The notes below the pieces were generated by a model that saw nothing but the letters and a program-made list of their open reading frames with translations, was not told the DNA's origin and ran no database searches. The position numbers were made by a program, and so were the translations under genes. From Saxidomus purpurata (Eukaryota; Mollusca; Bivalvia; Venerida; Veneridae): a DNA stretch of 64,000 bases. The stretch spans positions 20,847,085-20,911,084 of the forward strand of contig JAFMSR010000002.1 in assembly GCA_022818135.1 (NCBI GenBank), written 5' to 3'. Shown here piece after piece: positions 13,100-24,621 of this stretch; within the stretch, counting starts at the first letter, position 1; every line of letters begins with the position of its first letter.

Positions 13100-13330
13100 C
13101 TCTTCTATATCTGCAACACTGCCTCTGAGGTCGTGATGTAAATGTTAATTGTTCTTCAAACATGTACGAGTCTTTTATGTGAAGGAAGGCGGTTGTAGAC
13201 AATTTCTCTGTGCTCATAGTCTGTGTTGACTAGCACAGCAACAAGGGGAGAGATCACTCCGATATCAATTACATTATTGAATAACATTCAATGTAAAAAT
13301 TATGAAATACATTTTGTCACCTATTTTAAA
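13100..13330 (+). repeat. Duplicon block C, copy 1
   Basis: Diverged direct copy of 15425-15640. Landmarks: TCTGAGGTCGTGAT, GCTGTAGACAA-like and GCGGTTGTAGACAA, and GTCACCTATTTTAAATG near the end. No shared frame. Confidence 0.6.
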
Positions 13331-13564
13331 TGAAAAATCAATCAATAAAAAAGCAATTCAACAGTGTCAAATCACATCAAAGTATTGAAGTGCAATCAAT
13401 TTGTTAAAAGTGCTTATTATTTCTGTCGTAGTTTTTACGTCGAACTTTGACTTATTAATTCCTAATAAATCGACTACAGAGGCTGTAGAGGCCTTTTAGT
13501 TCTTTCCATCTGAATATTACTCAAGGGAAATACACTGTAATAAGTCTTACTATATATACTGACT

Positions 13565-13835
13565 GTTGTCTTTTGTTTGCCATGTTGCAGAATCGACCAA
13601 TGCATTTTGAATATTAACTGGTAAAACCATGTCATTAAATGTTAAGAGGCTTGTCTTTAGTCGACTGGTTAGGAACATATACCTCTTTAAAATTAGTAGA
13701 TTGAAAGAGAAAGAGTAAAACGTTCAGGACAGCCAATAATGTCTGAGACGAAGTTTTCTACACCCATGAGAATACTCATTTCTCAAAATGATCGTCTGAA
13801 GCTGATACTTTAAACAATCACATACATTGAACTGT
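13565..13835 (+). repeat. Duplicon block B, copy 2
   Basis: Partner of 7390-7625 (see that entry). It follows block C1 and precedes block D1, keeping the unit order A-C-B-D. Confidence 0.7.
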
Positions 13836-14514
13836 CGAAACTAGACAAGATAAAAGAAGTTATAGAATTTCATGGAAAAGTGTTGTCCCTATGAAAATAT
13901 ACTATTACTTCAATTTGATAAGCAGTCCAATGAAATACAACATTAAAACGTACTACAGTACATTGTGTTATTGTATTTTGTTCATCTTGAACGGATTAAA
14001 GATAATTTGAAATAATAATTTACTTTCATATTGGCAATGATATAGTGTCAAACAAAGAGCGGAATTGAATTTTAAAGTTTCAAGTTTGAAAACAGATATT
14101 TTAGTAAATAAACTTTGCAAAATGATACTAGTGTATTCCAGATCTGTCATATACAGTATTTGAAGCTACATTCTGATAAACGCTAAAATTTTGGAAAGCC
14201 AACTGAAGCTGTCTTGACCCAGAGCAAATTTAGAATGCAATATACATATTAAGAGAAAAGCTCGTATTCTGACAGCAACTTATAAGGTTTTGCTTGATTG
14301 ACTTGCTAGATAATCACTAAGACTAAACACTACCAACACTAAACTTAAAATACAAGAATTGCTATAAATGGTATATTATCTTTTAATATAACTTGAGAGT
14401 GTTGACAATAAAAGGTGGTTAGTCTTTCAAGACATAATAAGAAGTATGACTTTATTTTTTAAAAAGTAATATTTAAGAAGCCAACAAATTGCAATGTTCA
14501 ACAATTTCACGTTA

Positions 14515-14985
14515 CGTATTACCACAAAACTTTCAAATACATATCATTCGTAGATTCAAGACTGGCTATACCTTTCTGAATGACATTGAAAAATAATTTA
14601 CCTTTTGATAGGTAATAACCGTAGTTTTGTGTAATTGTATGTTTATTATATATGTTTACATCCGTAATGACTTCAAGAAACAAACACAGAGCTATTGTTA
14701 CAGGTTGTCCTCTTCGAGTTTACCTTGTTATTTCGTTTCCGGAACAAGGTTGCAGCATTTGAAGTAGTTTGCTACTCTGAACGTACATATGTACATATTC
14801 AAATAAACATTACTTCAAAATGAAAACATGTAACATGCTAATATATGCATTGGAGTAAATGTGTGTAAAGGTATGTTCGTAAATAGATGTTCTCATATTC
14901 ATTATACATTGTTAATGTCATCATCTTTCAGAAATGTCTCCCACAAATCACTGTATCAATTTATGCCATAGTGTATAATAACATT
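14515..14985 (+). repeat. Duplicon block D, copy 1
   Basis: Well-conserved direct copy of 15725-16205, offset about 1.2 kb. Landmarks: TTTACATCCGT, GGTTGTCCTCT, TTATTTCGTTTCCGGAACAA, GTACATATGTACATATTCA, GTGTGTAAAGGTATGTT and TTCTCATATTCATTATACAT. This is the clearest pair in the duplication cluster. Confidence 0.85.
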
Positions 14986-15119
14986 CGCCAAATTATTGTA
15001 TGATATGCATGTTGTCACATGGATCTATGATCTTGGTACATTGGTGTGCATTTGTGTGGGTGCCATTGTATTTGGTGAACATTATGCACCCATGTTCACA
15101 TAAGGGACTCTCGTAATAC

Positions 15120-15360
15120 GATTTGTGTTTGCAGTGAATGCTCCTCGTGCTTTGTGAAAACTTAAACTCGAAACACTGAGAGAAACGAACGCACATTGTG
15201 TGTTATTCTCCTTAATTTTCTACTGCGTTATTCTATTTTCTCTTGTGTCCCAGACACGATAACAGACATACATTTACTTGCGTACACTGCATTTCTTTCT
15301 TTTGTAACGTATGTTCATTGTGCCCATTAGACACCATTGGAAGCACTGCATCAAATGTTA
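15120..15360 (+). repeat. Duplicon block A, copy 3 (internally deleted)
   Basis: Matches both ends of block A2 (9625-10260) but jumps from TGTCCCAGACAC directly to ATAACAGACATACATTT, so roughly 170 bases present in A2 are missing. Confidence 0.7.
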
Positions 15361-15424
15361 TCATAAACACTTATTTCATGTAAGACTAGATACTTTTAAA
15401 GAAGTTACTTTTAAATTGTCTAAT

Positions 15425-15640
15425 TTTATCTACTTATATCTGTAATATAACTTCTGAGGTCGTGATTTTTGCATGTCTCTTACGTGAGGGAAGCAGCTGT
15501 AGACAAGGTATTCGTTCTCTTAGTGCGTGTTGTCATGCACGGCGACTCGAGAAAAGAACACTACGATTTCTATTACATTAGAAACAGTCAATGGAAACAT
15601 CATCAGTTTCATTTAGTCACCTATTTTAAATGCAAAAGAA
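15425..15640 (+). repeat. Duplicon block C, copy 2
   Basis: Partner of 13100-13330; it sits directly between A3 and D2. Confidence 0.6.
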
Positions 15641-15724
15641 ATCCTTAAAGACTGATTTTTTGTCAACAATTTTAAATCATATTTAAGTTTTAGATAGTAA
15701 AATGTATTTTGTATTTTTGTTGTA

Positions 15725-16205
15725 AGTTGTGCTTATAACCTTCAAGTACATATCAAGCGTAGATTTGACTGACTGACTTGACCAATCTTAATTAAATTAA
15801 GAAATAATATGCTTTAAGATACGTCCTAACTGTAGTTTGTTCAATAGTATGTTTTGTTTATTATTAGTGTTTACATCCGTTAGAACTTCATTGCATTTCA
15901 CATAAGAAACATAAGGTATTGGTATCGGTTGTCCTCTATATGTTTACCGTTTTATTTCGTTTCCGGAACAAGATTGCAGCAGTTGAAAGTAGTTGGCTAC
16001 TGTGTACGTACATATGTACATATTCACATAAACATTATTTTAGAATGAAAACCTGTAACATGATAATATATGCATGGGAGTATATGTGTGTAAAGGTATG
16101 TTTAAAATGTGTGTTCTCATATTCATTATACATTGTTAATGTCAACAACTTTGGAGAATATTTCATACAAATCCCTGTATCAATAAATGCCATGGTGTTT
16201 ATATC
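15725..16205 (+). repeat. Duplicon block D, copy 2
   Basis: Partner of 14515-14985. An open frame of 96 codons at 15919-16209 lies in this block. The D1 copy does not preserve it, so I do not call it a gene. Confidence 0.85.
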
Positions 16206-16265
16206 TTAATATATTTTGTAACACACTGGTAGTCATATATTCCACTTAAGTATTGTGTTCAGCTC

Positions 16266-16530
16266 TTATGGTGGTGTGGTGGCCGGGTGGTTAACGCTCA
16301 GGACTACCAATCCGGAGGTCCCCGGTTCGATTCTCGGCCGGGGCACTGGATATTTCAGAAACGCTTTTCAGTGTTTCCCACCTATCTTGGATGAACTGGT
16401 AAGAAACTCAGAGGTAGTCTCGCGTGTATCGGTGCTATACGCCGGGCACGTAGAAAAGAACCAAGGGGTCTATTCGTGAAAGAGCTAGGGTCTGGTATCC
16501 GGATTCCCTTGTATCTGCTTCTGTCTCTAA
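16266..16530 (+). repeat. tRNA-derived SINE, near full length
   Basis: The head at 16272-16346 carries an A-box-like TGGCCGGGTGGTTAACGC and a B-box GGTTCGATTC (16324-16333), followed by CGGCCGGGGCA. The body (about 16400-16490; GTATCGGTGCTATACGCC, AAAGAACCAAGGGG) is related to the body of the SINEs at 1830 and 61163. Head and body together fit a polymerase III retroposon of the type common in molluscs. Confidence 0.75.
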
Positions 16531-16892
16531 AATAAAGGAAAGCAATGGAAACAAGAAAAACTGTAATACAAAGTATCACAGCGGGCCAACAAACAATAAT
16601 CCCATGTAAATATTTTGGAAATTGGTGATGGTCGATATTGAGGCATGGCCCCAAAAGAACTCGATGAAACCAATTCTGGAACAAGCAAAACCTGACACGA
16701 CACTACATCTACTGACTGACCTGTAGTATCGAAACTTTACTGTTATCAAATAATATTTATACAGTATGTCCAGGAATGCTCTATAGACCGTTCCTGGTAT
16801 GTCTCAATTTTTCATTACCATTATCCTTATTTATTTGACTTATGGTTTTATTTATTTGCCGTATTTCAAAATGTTAAACTATTAAAAAAATT

Positions 16893-16985
16893 GGGTGTTG
16901 ATGGGATTCGAACTCGTGGATTCGTAAAAGTACACTAACACAAAAGTGTATGAGCTTACGGCTTACGGAGACAAGCTTGTAAGGG
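16893..16985 (-). repeat. Probable tRNA-like SINE relic, reverse strand
   Basis: Read on the minus strand it ends in GAGTTCGAATCCCATCAACA, a good B-box with the expected downstream sequence. The A-box half is badly decayed. It could equally be an isolated tRNA pseudogene. Confidence 0.4.
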
Positions 16986-17763
16986 AAGAGAAAAAATTAG
17001 CTAAAATAATATCATAAATATTTAAAAAGGCCATAAAAAAATATTCAGTCGACTGCACTTCGTTTCTATACTGTCAAAGGCTGTGTAGGTATGACTACAC
17101 TAAATCTTTTTCCATAGACTTACTGTATAGCATTTAAGCACGGTCCGCATACCAAAACATTCGTTGAGTGTTTACACCCCAATAAATCTGTAGAACCACC
17201 TTAGTCACACGCAAAAATGCCCTTTTTATATACATATAGTGATACTTTATAGCCGAAAATTGCACCTGTAGGACATCACCCCCTCGTCGGTAGGATTTTT
17301 TTTTACATTCTGTCAAAAAATTCAGTATTTTCAGATAGCCACAGAACACCGTAAAATTAATCAGAAAATTAATAAACTATTTTCTTGTTATGTTCAATTT
17401 TAATAGAAAACTGTAGTGCTACTAATCATTTTAAACCAATCAGACCCACAGATATCTAATAGGTCCGCAAGTTCCCTACACAAATTGGCTGGTTCCAAGT
17501 CCCACCGATTTAGTGAAGTCATACCTGTAAGTGGAAAAAGCAATCATATATCCATTTTTCTCAGCGTAGATTGCGCCTGAAACGTGAAAAGCGCTTTTTT
17601 CTATTTTTATCAGCGTAGATTGCGCCCTCTATGAAACTAACGGCAACTCAATTACAAACGACAACTCTTGCTTTTCAAAAAAAAATTGACTGTGTCTACA
17701 GTTTTCATCACAGAAGTACCTCAATTTTATAATGAAGAGAGACGCATATATTCGATCTAGTGC

Positions 17764-18048
17764 TTAAGTCTCCAACAACGTATTAAATATAGCGGGCCGC
17801 TGCTGCGGCCCGCAATAAGAGCTTGCCTCTATTGTGTTATCCTTGGTACTTGATGAAATAAATACATACATGCCGCCTTTAATCCCTAGAAAACTGACAT
17901 GCTTATCAAAGTTTAACTTCTTCATGGCTAATTTGTTAATGGTTTTTTTGACACTGACAGAATCGTATTTGTTCATTATATTGCTGATAAGAAATTTTTT
18001 AGTATCAGTAACTTTATTTATCATGTTATGAGTATTTAGTTCTGGCAT
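17764..18048 (-). CDS. Unrecognised open frame, 94 codons, doubtful
   Basis: The frame opens at an ATG at 18048 and runs to a stop at 17764. It is hydrophilic and lysine-rich, then has a segment GIKGGMYVFISSS, then a Cys/Pro-containing tail. Without a start the frame stays open to about 18135, adding an aromatic stretch YYPWYLSFVVLTYW. A plausible acceptor (TTGGCGCCTTCAG) precedes the ATG by three bases. The 3' end overlaps the GC-rich hairpin at 17792-17813. I recognise no family. In AT-rich DNA of this size about one open frame this long is expected by chance, so a real exon is possible but unproven. Confidence 0.15.
   Translation of the reverse strand: MPELNTHNMINKVTDTKKFLISNIMNKYDSVSVKKTINKLAMKKLNFDKHVSFLGIKGGMYVFISSSTKDNTIEASSYCGPQQRPAIFNTLLET
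17792..17813. repeat. GC-only hairpin
   Basis: GCGGGCCGC, a four-base TGCT loop, then GCGGCCCGC: nine perfect G/C pairs in otherwise AT-rich DNA. Confidence 0.85.
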
Positions 18049-18471
18049 CTCCTGAAGGCGCCAATACGTCAGAACGACAAAAGATAGGTACCAGGGATAA
18101 TATTTATAAAGTATCTTTGTATCTTAGTAAAAGTAATGTTTTCCCGCTGTAATCCGCAACTTTCTCTTGAAATTAATCTTAAGCGTGATAATTAACGTGT
18201 ATAGTCTGAATCTAGAGCTGAAAAAATGCAAGAAGAACAACAGTGGGTCACATCCGTCATAACATTAAAATAAACAGCTTCTAGAAACATTTAAATAGAA
18301 GACAAAATACATAGCCAAGAAGTACTTTTGCCATAATGCTTTATGGATTCGTCGTAAATTTGCTTTGTATAAACATGACGTATTAGTGCATAAAATGTGT
18401 CGATCCCCTTTCTGGTTTGGCGACGTTACATGTCGTTCTTGCTGGGTAACAATACGACACGTCAATATTTG

Positions 18472-18678
18472 ATGTGTTGGGAGTGTCCTGGCACGGATTT
18501 GATTTGTCGTTGTGACAAATTTGCGCCAACACGACATGGCATACAATGTACATGTAAATCTGCAACCTTAGTATCTTGTTATAGGTATGAAAGATATTAT
18601 TTAACAAAAAGCGAGAGTGTCCTTATTGAAAATAGAAAGGCGGTTTTAATTAAGACATCTCCTCATTCTAATATACAG
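18472..18678 (+). CDS. Unrecognised Cys-rich open frame ending at a splice donor, doubtful
   Basis: From an ATG at 18472 the frame gives 69 residues beginning MCWECPGTDLICRCDKF, with eight cysteines in the first 45 residues (pattern CxxC, CxC, CxC, C), then a basic, tyrosine-rich part. It stops being bounded by a stop and instead meets a good donor, CAG|GTAAAT, at 18678/18679. The cysteine spacing suggests a small metal-binding or disulfide fold, but I recognise no family. The segment also contains repeated TGTCGT and ACACGACA words and two other long frames on the minus strand, as a repeat would. Confidence 0.15.
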
Positions 18679-18708
18679 GTAAATAAGTTAATCTTTAGCC
18701 TTACCTAG

Positions 18709-20155
18709 ATATTGGAATAATATACTGGTTTTTGCTATAATTGTGGCGATTTGTTGAGAATGTGATTGTGCTAGTTATTCAATGTTTTGCAAGTTAAAAG
18801 CATACCGTCGTATGCTCACATACATGTGTTCATTCATACAAATCCAATTATTTTAGCATGTTTGACGTGACCAACTCGTAGTAGCTAGATGTCACACATA
18901 ATTGCTGTCATTCATTCCTCCCTTAAAACAATTTAATACGATTTACCAAATTTCATAAACAAATATAAACGCTCTTTAAATATAATACAGCTCCGTTATG
19001 CGACATTTTTTCAGGCATTCAAACATTAAAGCAAAACGGTATCATCAATATGACTTCTAATACGTGTTCTAGGTTCTCTAAACTCTAGAAGCAGACGGTA
19101 TGAATTAAGATCGTGCAAAAACCGATCTTCTAGTCGTAAGATTTAATCAACTGTGAAAATAAATGTAAAGAATCAACTGTATTCTTCAGATTTTAATGGA
19201 GGTCGGGACCGCCGTTAATTTGAGTAACAAAAACTTCTTGACTTATCTAAAGATTTTGCAATAACTTCTCAGGAATTTCCATTACTTAATATTTAAGAAC
19301 GAGGCCAAACTAAATCTAGCATTGTTAAAGGTCTTATTGTTCTAATTCTTATTCAGAGTATGATGTCATTGGTAGTTGACGCGGCGCTGTGTTTTCTTAT
19401 TACAGAAGTATAAAGAGATTTAACCAGAAGCAATGTCAAGAAAGGTTTAACTTTAATCTCAGATCGAAGACCATTTTCCATCTTTTTTATCAGAATATCA
19501 TTTGATCATTTGTTTTACTACGTCAACTTTTTTGAGTCAATATCATGTTAGAGTTGCTTCCCTTCCTTTAGTTACTTAGATATTTAGGTTAGAAAGAGCG
19601 CACCAATTTTGACTGTTTCACCACCTTCCCCCATGGGCGAACTATTTCACCAGCAATACGATTAACAGAAAATCAAAGTTGACTTTAAATAAGGTATGGG
19701 CTGAAGTATACTGGGACCCTGAATACATTTGAAAATGACAATTAAACATGGAGAGTAAATACGATGGTATCAAAAGACTGTTGTACGCTTTTTGTTTGTA
19801 ATATCTTGTTACATGAACATAAGACAAGGATTAGGAAATAAAACAGTTATTTTACGTATTTTGGGGTATTAGGGAAACATTTCAAACTGTTGCCAACGGC
19901 CTATCTGCCTCAGGGCAATAGATATAATTCCGTTCGATACATCGCGACAATAGTCTTGACTGTTCCCAAAATGCACATCAATTCGTTTTATACTACAATG
20001 TACGTGTATTGATAGGACTGGAATCGAACTGACGAGGCCCATTGCAGGAAACATTTTTAATAACAAGCTTTCTTTTCATTGACTTAGTTGTTTTATACCC
20101 TACTACACAAAGTGGTGCCTACTTGTGCATGGTCCATGTTTCCGGTTACCTGGTC
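18709..20155. other. Non-coding stretch
   Basis: No gene or defined repeat. A segment at 19615-19660 shares CCCATGGGCGAACTATTTCACCAG-like words (in pieces under 20 bases) with 42000-42040, so both may be ends of one old element. Confidence 0.4.
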
Positions 20156-20188
20156 GGGGGCGGGGGCGAGGGGTCGGGGGGGGGGGGG
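20156..20188 (+). other. G-run cluster, potential G-quadruplex
   Basis: Four G-runs of 5, 5, 4 and 13 bases are separated by C, CGA and TC. This satisfies the usual four-run quadruplex pattern on the + strand. It may also be a site of length variation or sequencing error. Confidence 0.8.
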
Positions 20189-20512
20189 TGCGGAGGTATT
20201 CATAACCTTCAGTGATAGTTCTGGTTATCTGGAGTCTACGTCAATATATTTAATAGAATTTTGGTAAAGACCAATATTTGCTCATATGTTACAATGATAT
20301 GGCGTAATTGCCATGATACAACAATCACTGTTGTGGATACAACACCGCCACGGCTGTTGTCCATACATACAGTGACAGAAACTTCATGATCATGTATCAT
20401 TGTTGCCACTTCAGTTAAACTTTTCCAATGTATGGGTTTAATCGTTGCTTGTATACAGGACAAAGTAATCAAGGCCAATCGGTACATTGTATTACTCTCG
20501 CCTGTTGCACTC

Positions 20513-20734
20513 TTACAAAGTAAGCAAATGTGTTTCGAAAAAGAATAACGCATTATCCTGATGTTTTATCTTCATGCATAATGCTCCAATGCAGGAAACA
20601 ATATACGCTCGTATCTGGTCTGCAGTAATCTCTTCAAAACTTCGTTCAAACATGATAAGGCTCGTGCCATCTATTTCATGTTCGCCGACGTACTTCCCAA
20701 ACCCAAAATATCTGTTTATTTGCTTAATTCTCAT
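20513..20734 (-). CDS. Candidate exon or gene remnant, weakly SAM-domain-like
   Basis: The minus-strand frame from 20734 encodes 73 residues. Residues 10-50 read FGFGKYVGEHEIDGTSLIMF followed by helical, IRAYIVSCIGAL-type sequence. The HEIDG-LI-F block and the following amphipathic helices recall the second half of a SAM (sterile alpha motif) protein-interaction domain. The sequence is less AT-rich than its surroundings. A second frame at 20553-20236 continues with protein-like sequence, as if a frameshift or an intron (possible donor TTT|GTAAGAG near 20522) lay between. No clean acceptor is visible upstream. Chance is a real alternative. Confidence 0.22.
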   Translation of the reverse strand: MRIKQINRYFGFGKYVGEHEIDGTSLIMFERSFEEITADQIRAYIVSCIGALCMKIKHQDNALFFFETHLLTL

Positions 20735-21435
20735 ATCTTAGACTGCCTTTAAGTTCATGAAAACGTTATTTTTTTACAAATTCAACATACGTTTAGAAAG
20801 TTGTGCATAGGTTAATTTCCGTTTTAGTTCTAAGGCAATGCGCAGGATAATGGGATATATCCAGATATATCAAATTGACGGCGAGGATATACGGCGACTA
20901 GGTCGGGTGCTACAACCAATTGGAGTTTCATGTTTCCATTCAGTTTTTATGAGATTAACTCTGTTTAATTTGAGACAATCAGAGAGTGTTTCCAAGTTTC
21001 GCATAGATTTATATGCTTCTGTTTGTCCATGTAGGTGTTAACTCGTCTCTAACATCTGCGTCACGTTTTGTGTCATTTTCCTTGATATCCGCGATTCATT
21101 ACATAGTAAACATGAGTAAATTGTAAGCAATCATCACAAACTTTCCAAGACTTTGTGCCGTTTTACAGTTGTACTACTGTATTTTTTTTTATCAAATCAA
21201 AAGGTAAGCCTGGAGTAAGAGAGATAATTCAAATTAAGAAACGAGGAAGATAATAATTCGACTTTGTTCCAAGAGAAAGTGCAGACGTTGGAGACAGAGG
21301 AAACGTTACTGTACAGTATAAATCCGGAAAGCAAAATGTTGTATAGAAAACATGTTTATATCTAAAGTAACTCGATCGTAATATTTGAGCAGACGTGCAT
21401 TTCTGCTGGCAACAGATGATGCTGCCGTTGTGAAC

Positions 21436-21458
21436 TCAGTCAGTCAGTCAGTCAGTCA
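21436..21458 (+). repeat. TCAG microsatellite
   Basis: Nearly six tandem TCAG units. Confidence 0.95.
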
Positions 21459-22542
21459 TTCAGTAAATGTCCAAAGGACACTTTTTATAGAATAACGTAG
21501 GTACTGTTAAAACCGCTAATATGGACACCTGCATTGACATTACTCGAATAGCCTAAAACGAATTACTTGTGTGGATCATGTTTTTCTTTCTAATCCGAGC
21601 TTTCACTCAATTTGTGTTGCTTTGTGCATAAATTATGAGAATGGTGCCCGGAAACATTCGAAATTGTCAGAAATTTCATTCCAAAAAAAATAAATAAAGG
21701 TTTACAGATATGGAAACCAATTCTTTTTCGGTGAGTGCGACCGAAACCGACTGTAATAAATATAGTATATAGGAATAAGATATGTTTTGCACCAAACTAA
21801 AAACAAATTTTATGGGGAAGTTGAGTAAAATACAATTACCGAGGAGAAAAAGTAAAACTTTTATCTCTCTCTTTTTGTTATTCAACATTCGCAATGATAT
21901 TAGTTAGGGATCGGTACTAAAACGCAGAATAAATAACAGAAGAGATGTCGCTGGGTGCAGATTCATTTGATTAAAACCAATAAAAGACACAGTATAACAG
22001 CATATTAACCAACCTTATAGAGTTCAATAATAGAGCAAAAGGCGTTCACAAGAATAACCCCAAATATCAGTTGTGACAGATCTTTAGTTCTGACCTTATC
22101 TTGCGTTCGATTTTCAGAGAGTCCGAACGATTACCCCTGAAAGATATTCATTTCAGATACATAAAATTGTCTGAAATTGTCTGATGTAGCTGCCAGCCAG
22201 TTATTGCGAATATAATGGACCGCGTCATAACGTTGTAACTTTCATTTATCATTAAAATACAAGTGAACAATTGCCTTTCACTCTGTGGCGCAGAGATCGC
22301 GTCTCTGTCGCAATATCTGTTTTGTTTGGCTCGGTATTACTACAGAAATTACATAAGAAAAGGGAAAAGTCAGTCAACCTTTACAAACATCCGTATTCCT
22401 CATTTCCGACAAATCACTCTCACACCATACGCGGCCCAGGTCGTTTGCTTTTGGTAAATATTGTACAAATACTTATTACTACAAATCATTACGACTTACT
22501 TAATATTAAGCCGTAGAATGTTCGGTAAAACAATATTTTGTT
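21459..22542. other. Non-coding, possible MITE end
   Basis: A short segment at 21499-21560 (TACTGTTAAAACCGCTAATA) resembles the termini of TA-flanked inverted-repeat elements such as the one at 24445, but no second end was found. No gene. Confidence 0.35.
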
Positions 22543-22616
22543 TTCATTTTGATGTATTTACGAAAATAAATTGGTCAGAGGCGACCAATTCATTGTAGCA
22601 AACGTATCAAAATGAA
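22543..22616. repeat. Fold-back repeat
   Basis: Outer arms TTCATTTTGAT (22543-22553) and ATCAAAATGAA (22606-22616) are exact inverted copies. An inner stem AATTGGTC / GACCAATT (22569-22576 and 22583-22590) closes on a six-base loop. Together they make a two-level stem. Confidence 0.75.
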
Positions 22617-22914
22617 CATTTGCCCATTCAGTGTATGAAATTATTGTTTTGTAAGTCATCATTATTCCCCTATTTACTGGCTTAGTATATAATCATTGAT
22701 TTACTAAAGTTAAAGTGCAGCGATTGGATATACACTAAGTAACAAAAATAACTTTCTACATTAGAAACCTTAAAAATAGGACAATCCGTGTAATGATTAC
22801 GTAATTGGTGATCTCTGGCCATATTCATTAATTTACTGAGAGAGACAAGTCCCACTACACCCAATTTAACTGTTCTCAATCAATCACGCCTCCGACCGAA
22901 TCGAAATACAGCTA

Positions 22915-22922
22915 TGACGTCA
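22915..22922. promoter_or_regulatory. Perfect CRE-like octamer
   Basis: TGACGTCA; one of six in the window. Confidence 0.25.
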
Positions 22923-23040
22923 ATCAAGTTGTCATCCTATGTTGACATCATTTGAATTTCGGCTAAATATATTTTCACAATCCAGGATTTTAATACTTGT
23001 TTATGTATATTTTATCAATGTTTTAAAAGACTAGCACAAG

Positions 23041-24440
23041 TTTTAAGCAAAGTTGTTGAGTATTAGAAATGTGGGTTGTATTTTAAAGAAGTTCGCAAAT
23101 ATTGAATTTAGAAAAACTTCATTATCTTTACGGAGACCGTATTAGCTTTTCTATTTAATATTAAAGTCCTCTTAGCACTATTGATGTAAAGTTGCTTGTA
23201 GCTCCTATATTACTACATTTGTAAGAACGATGTTGACCATTGTTTGTACGAACAACATTCCTCATATTGCCTTTTAAATCGTAAGTAAATGCTGTAAAAA
23301 AAATCTTTTTTTTCAAAGTTTCAAAGTTTATTTTACAAACATGCATGAGTCCCACATAAAGCGTGTAGCATCAGCAAAATGCATATCTATATACAAAACA
23401 TATCAACATGACAAAACGGAAAACGACTAAAGTCTATTATAACATATCTATGTACAGGGATATCACATTTCTACATTGTCTGAATTTATAAAATGTAGAA
23501 TATTCATAAATCGACAGTTTTAATTTTGTATAATATAAAGTTCTCTTATTGTTAATTTATGAAAATACCTATACAATCTTTAGTGATTGAAAAGTCTCGT
23601 TACATAGTTATTGTTCGTCTTTTTCATAAATTGTGTGCGTCATAAGATTAGATATTCTCGTGCTTTACTTATTGTAGTCAAAGTAGTTCGTGGCAAAGTG
23701 TTGTGAAGCTAAATGTATTTTGGATTAACGTTACATACATATGTATTTAAAGTAGTGGGGCTTTAACTATGACTCAGTTACCACTTTCACATTTATTTTT
23801 ATTATATTATAGGAAGACTCACAACAATGACAACATAATACTGTAGAATATGACATAGTTTGATACCTCAAGTATTGTGAAACTTAGAGACATTCAATAA
23901 AACTAGTGTCAAATTAAATAACTGAAAAATCAGTTGCAACTATTTTTACTTTACTTAAAGGTTTAAGCTATGTTTTCCAGTAATTATATGTTTTGAAATA
24001 GTTTGCAGTACCGTAAATGTACAGCTATTTTTGTACAATTAATGGATGGATACCGTTTTATTACAGAAGTTTTCGTGTTTAAATGAGGCATTTTGCGATA
24101 TATGTTGTTCTTTAAAATTGTAGATCTATTTATTTATCATTTTACGTTAATTGAGCACACTATTCATGTTTGGAGAATATATTTTGCTAGATTTTAGGAG
24201 TGCCCCTTTAATCACTGAAAGAGATTTATCTTAAACTTTTCGGCATTCCAATTATTTTTCTGTTACCCCATGTCAGAATTACAGACCTCGGTAACATTCA
24301 TTCAGGTATGCTGCGCATGATCAGTTAATTCTCTACCTGACAGCTACAAGAACTCAGCAAAATTTAAAGAACTTCAAAAATCGGATTGCACTTTGAAACG
24401 AAGTGATTGAAAACCCGATATATACAACATGTAAAAATGA
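23041..24440. other. Non-coding stretch
   Basis: AT-rich; no coding exon, RNA gene or clear repeat found. Confidence 0.5.
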
Positions 24441-24444
24441 AGTA

Positions 24445-24621
24445 CAGGAAAGTTTCAGCTATTAAGACCATCCGGTATTAAAACCATCGTTGATATTTAA
24501 ACCAAACATTTGGTAACCAAAGAGCTAATAACACAGAAAAATCTTCTCACAAATAAGATCAATTCTGTAATGAGGCATTATATTTAGTCCGATGGATAGT
24601 CTTAATATAGAAACTCTACTG
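24445..24621. mobile_element. 177-bp MITE with TA target duplication
   Basis: The left end (CAGGAAAGTTTCAGCTATTA followed by AGACCATCCGG) is an imperfect inverted copy of the right end (read in reverse: CAGTAGAGTTTCTATATTAA, then GACTATCC). Both ends are flanked by TA. The short length, CAG...CTG termini and TA duplication fit a non-autonomous Tc1/mariner-pogo type element. No transposase is encoded. Confidence 0.7.

Noticed and set aside
15919..16209. 96-codon + frame
   Set aside because: It lies in duplicon block D2 and is not preserved in D1.
16266..16346. Possible tRNA gene
   Set aside because: Same reasoning: SINE body follows and the stem ends are irregular.
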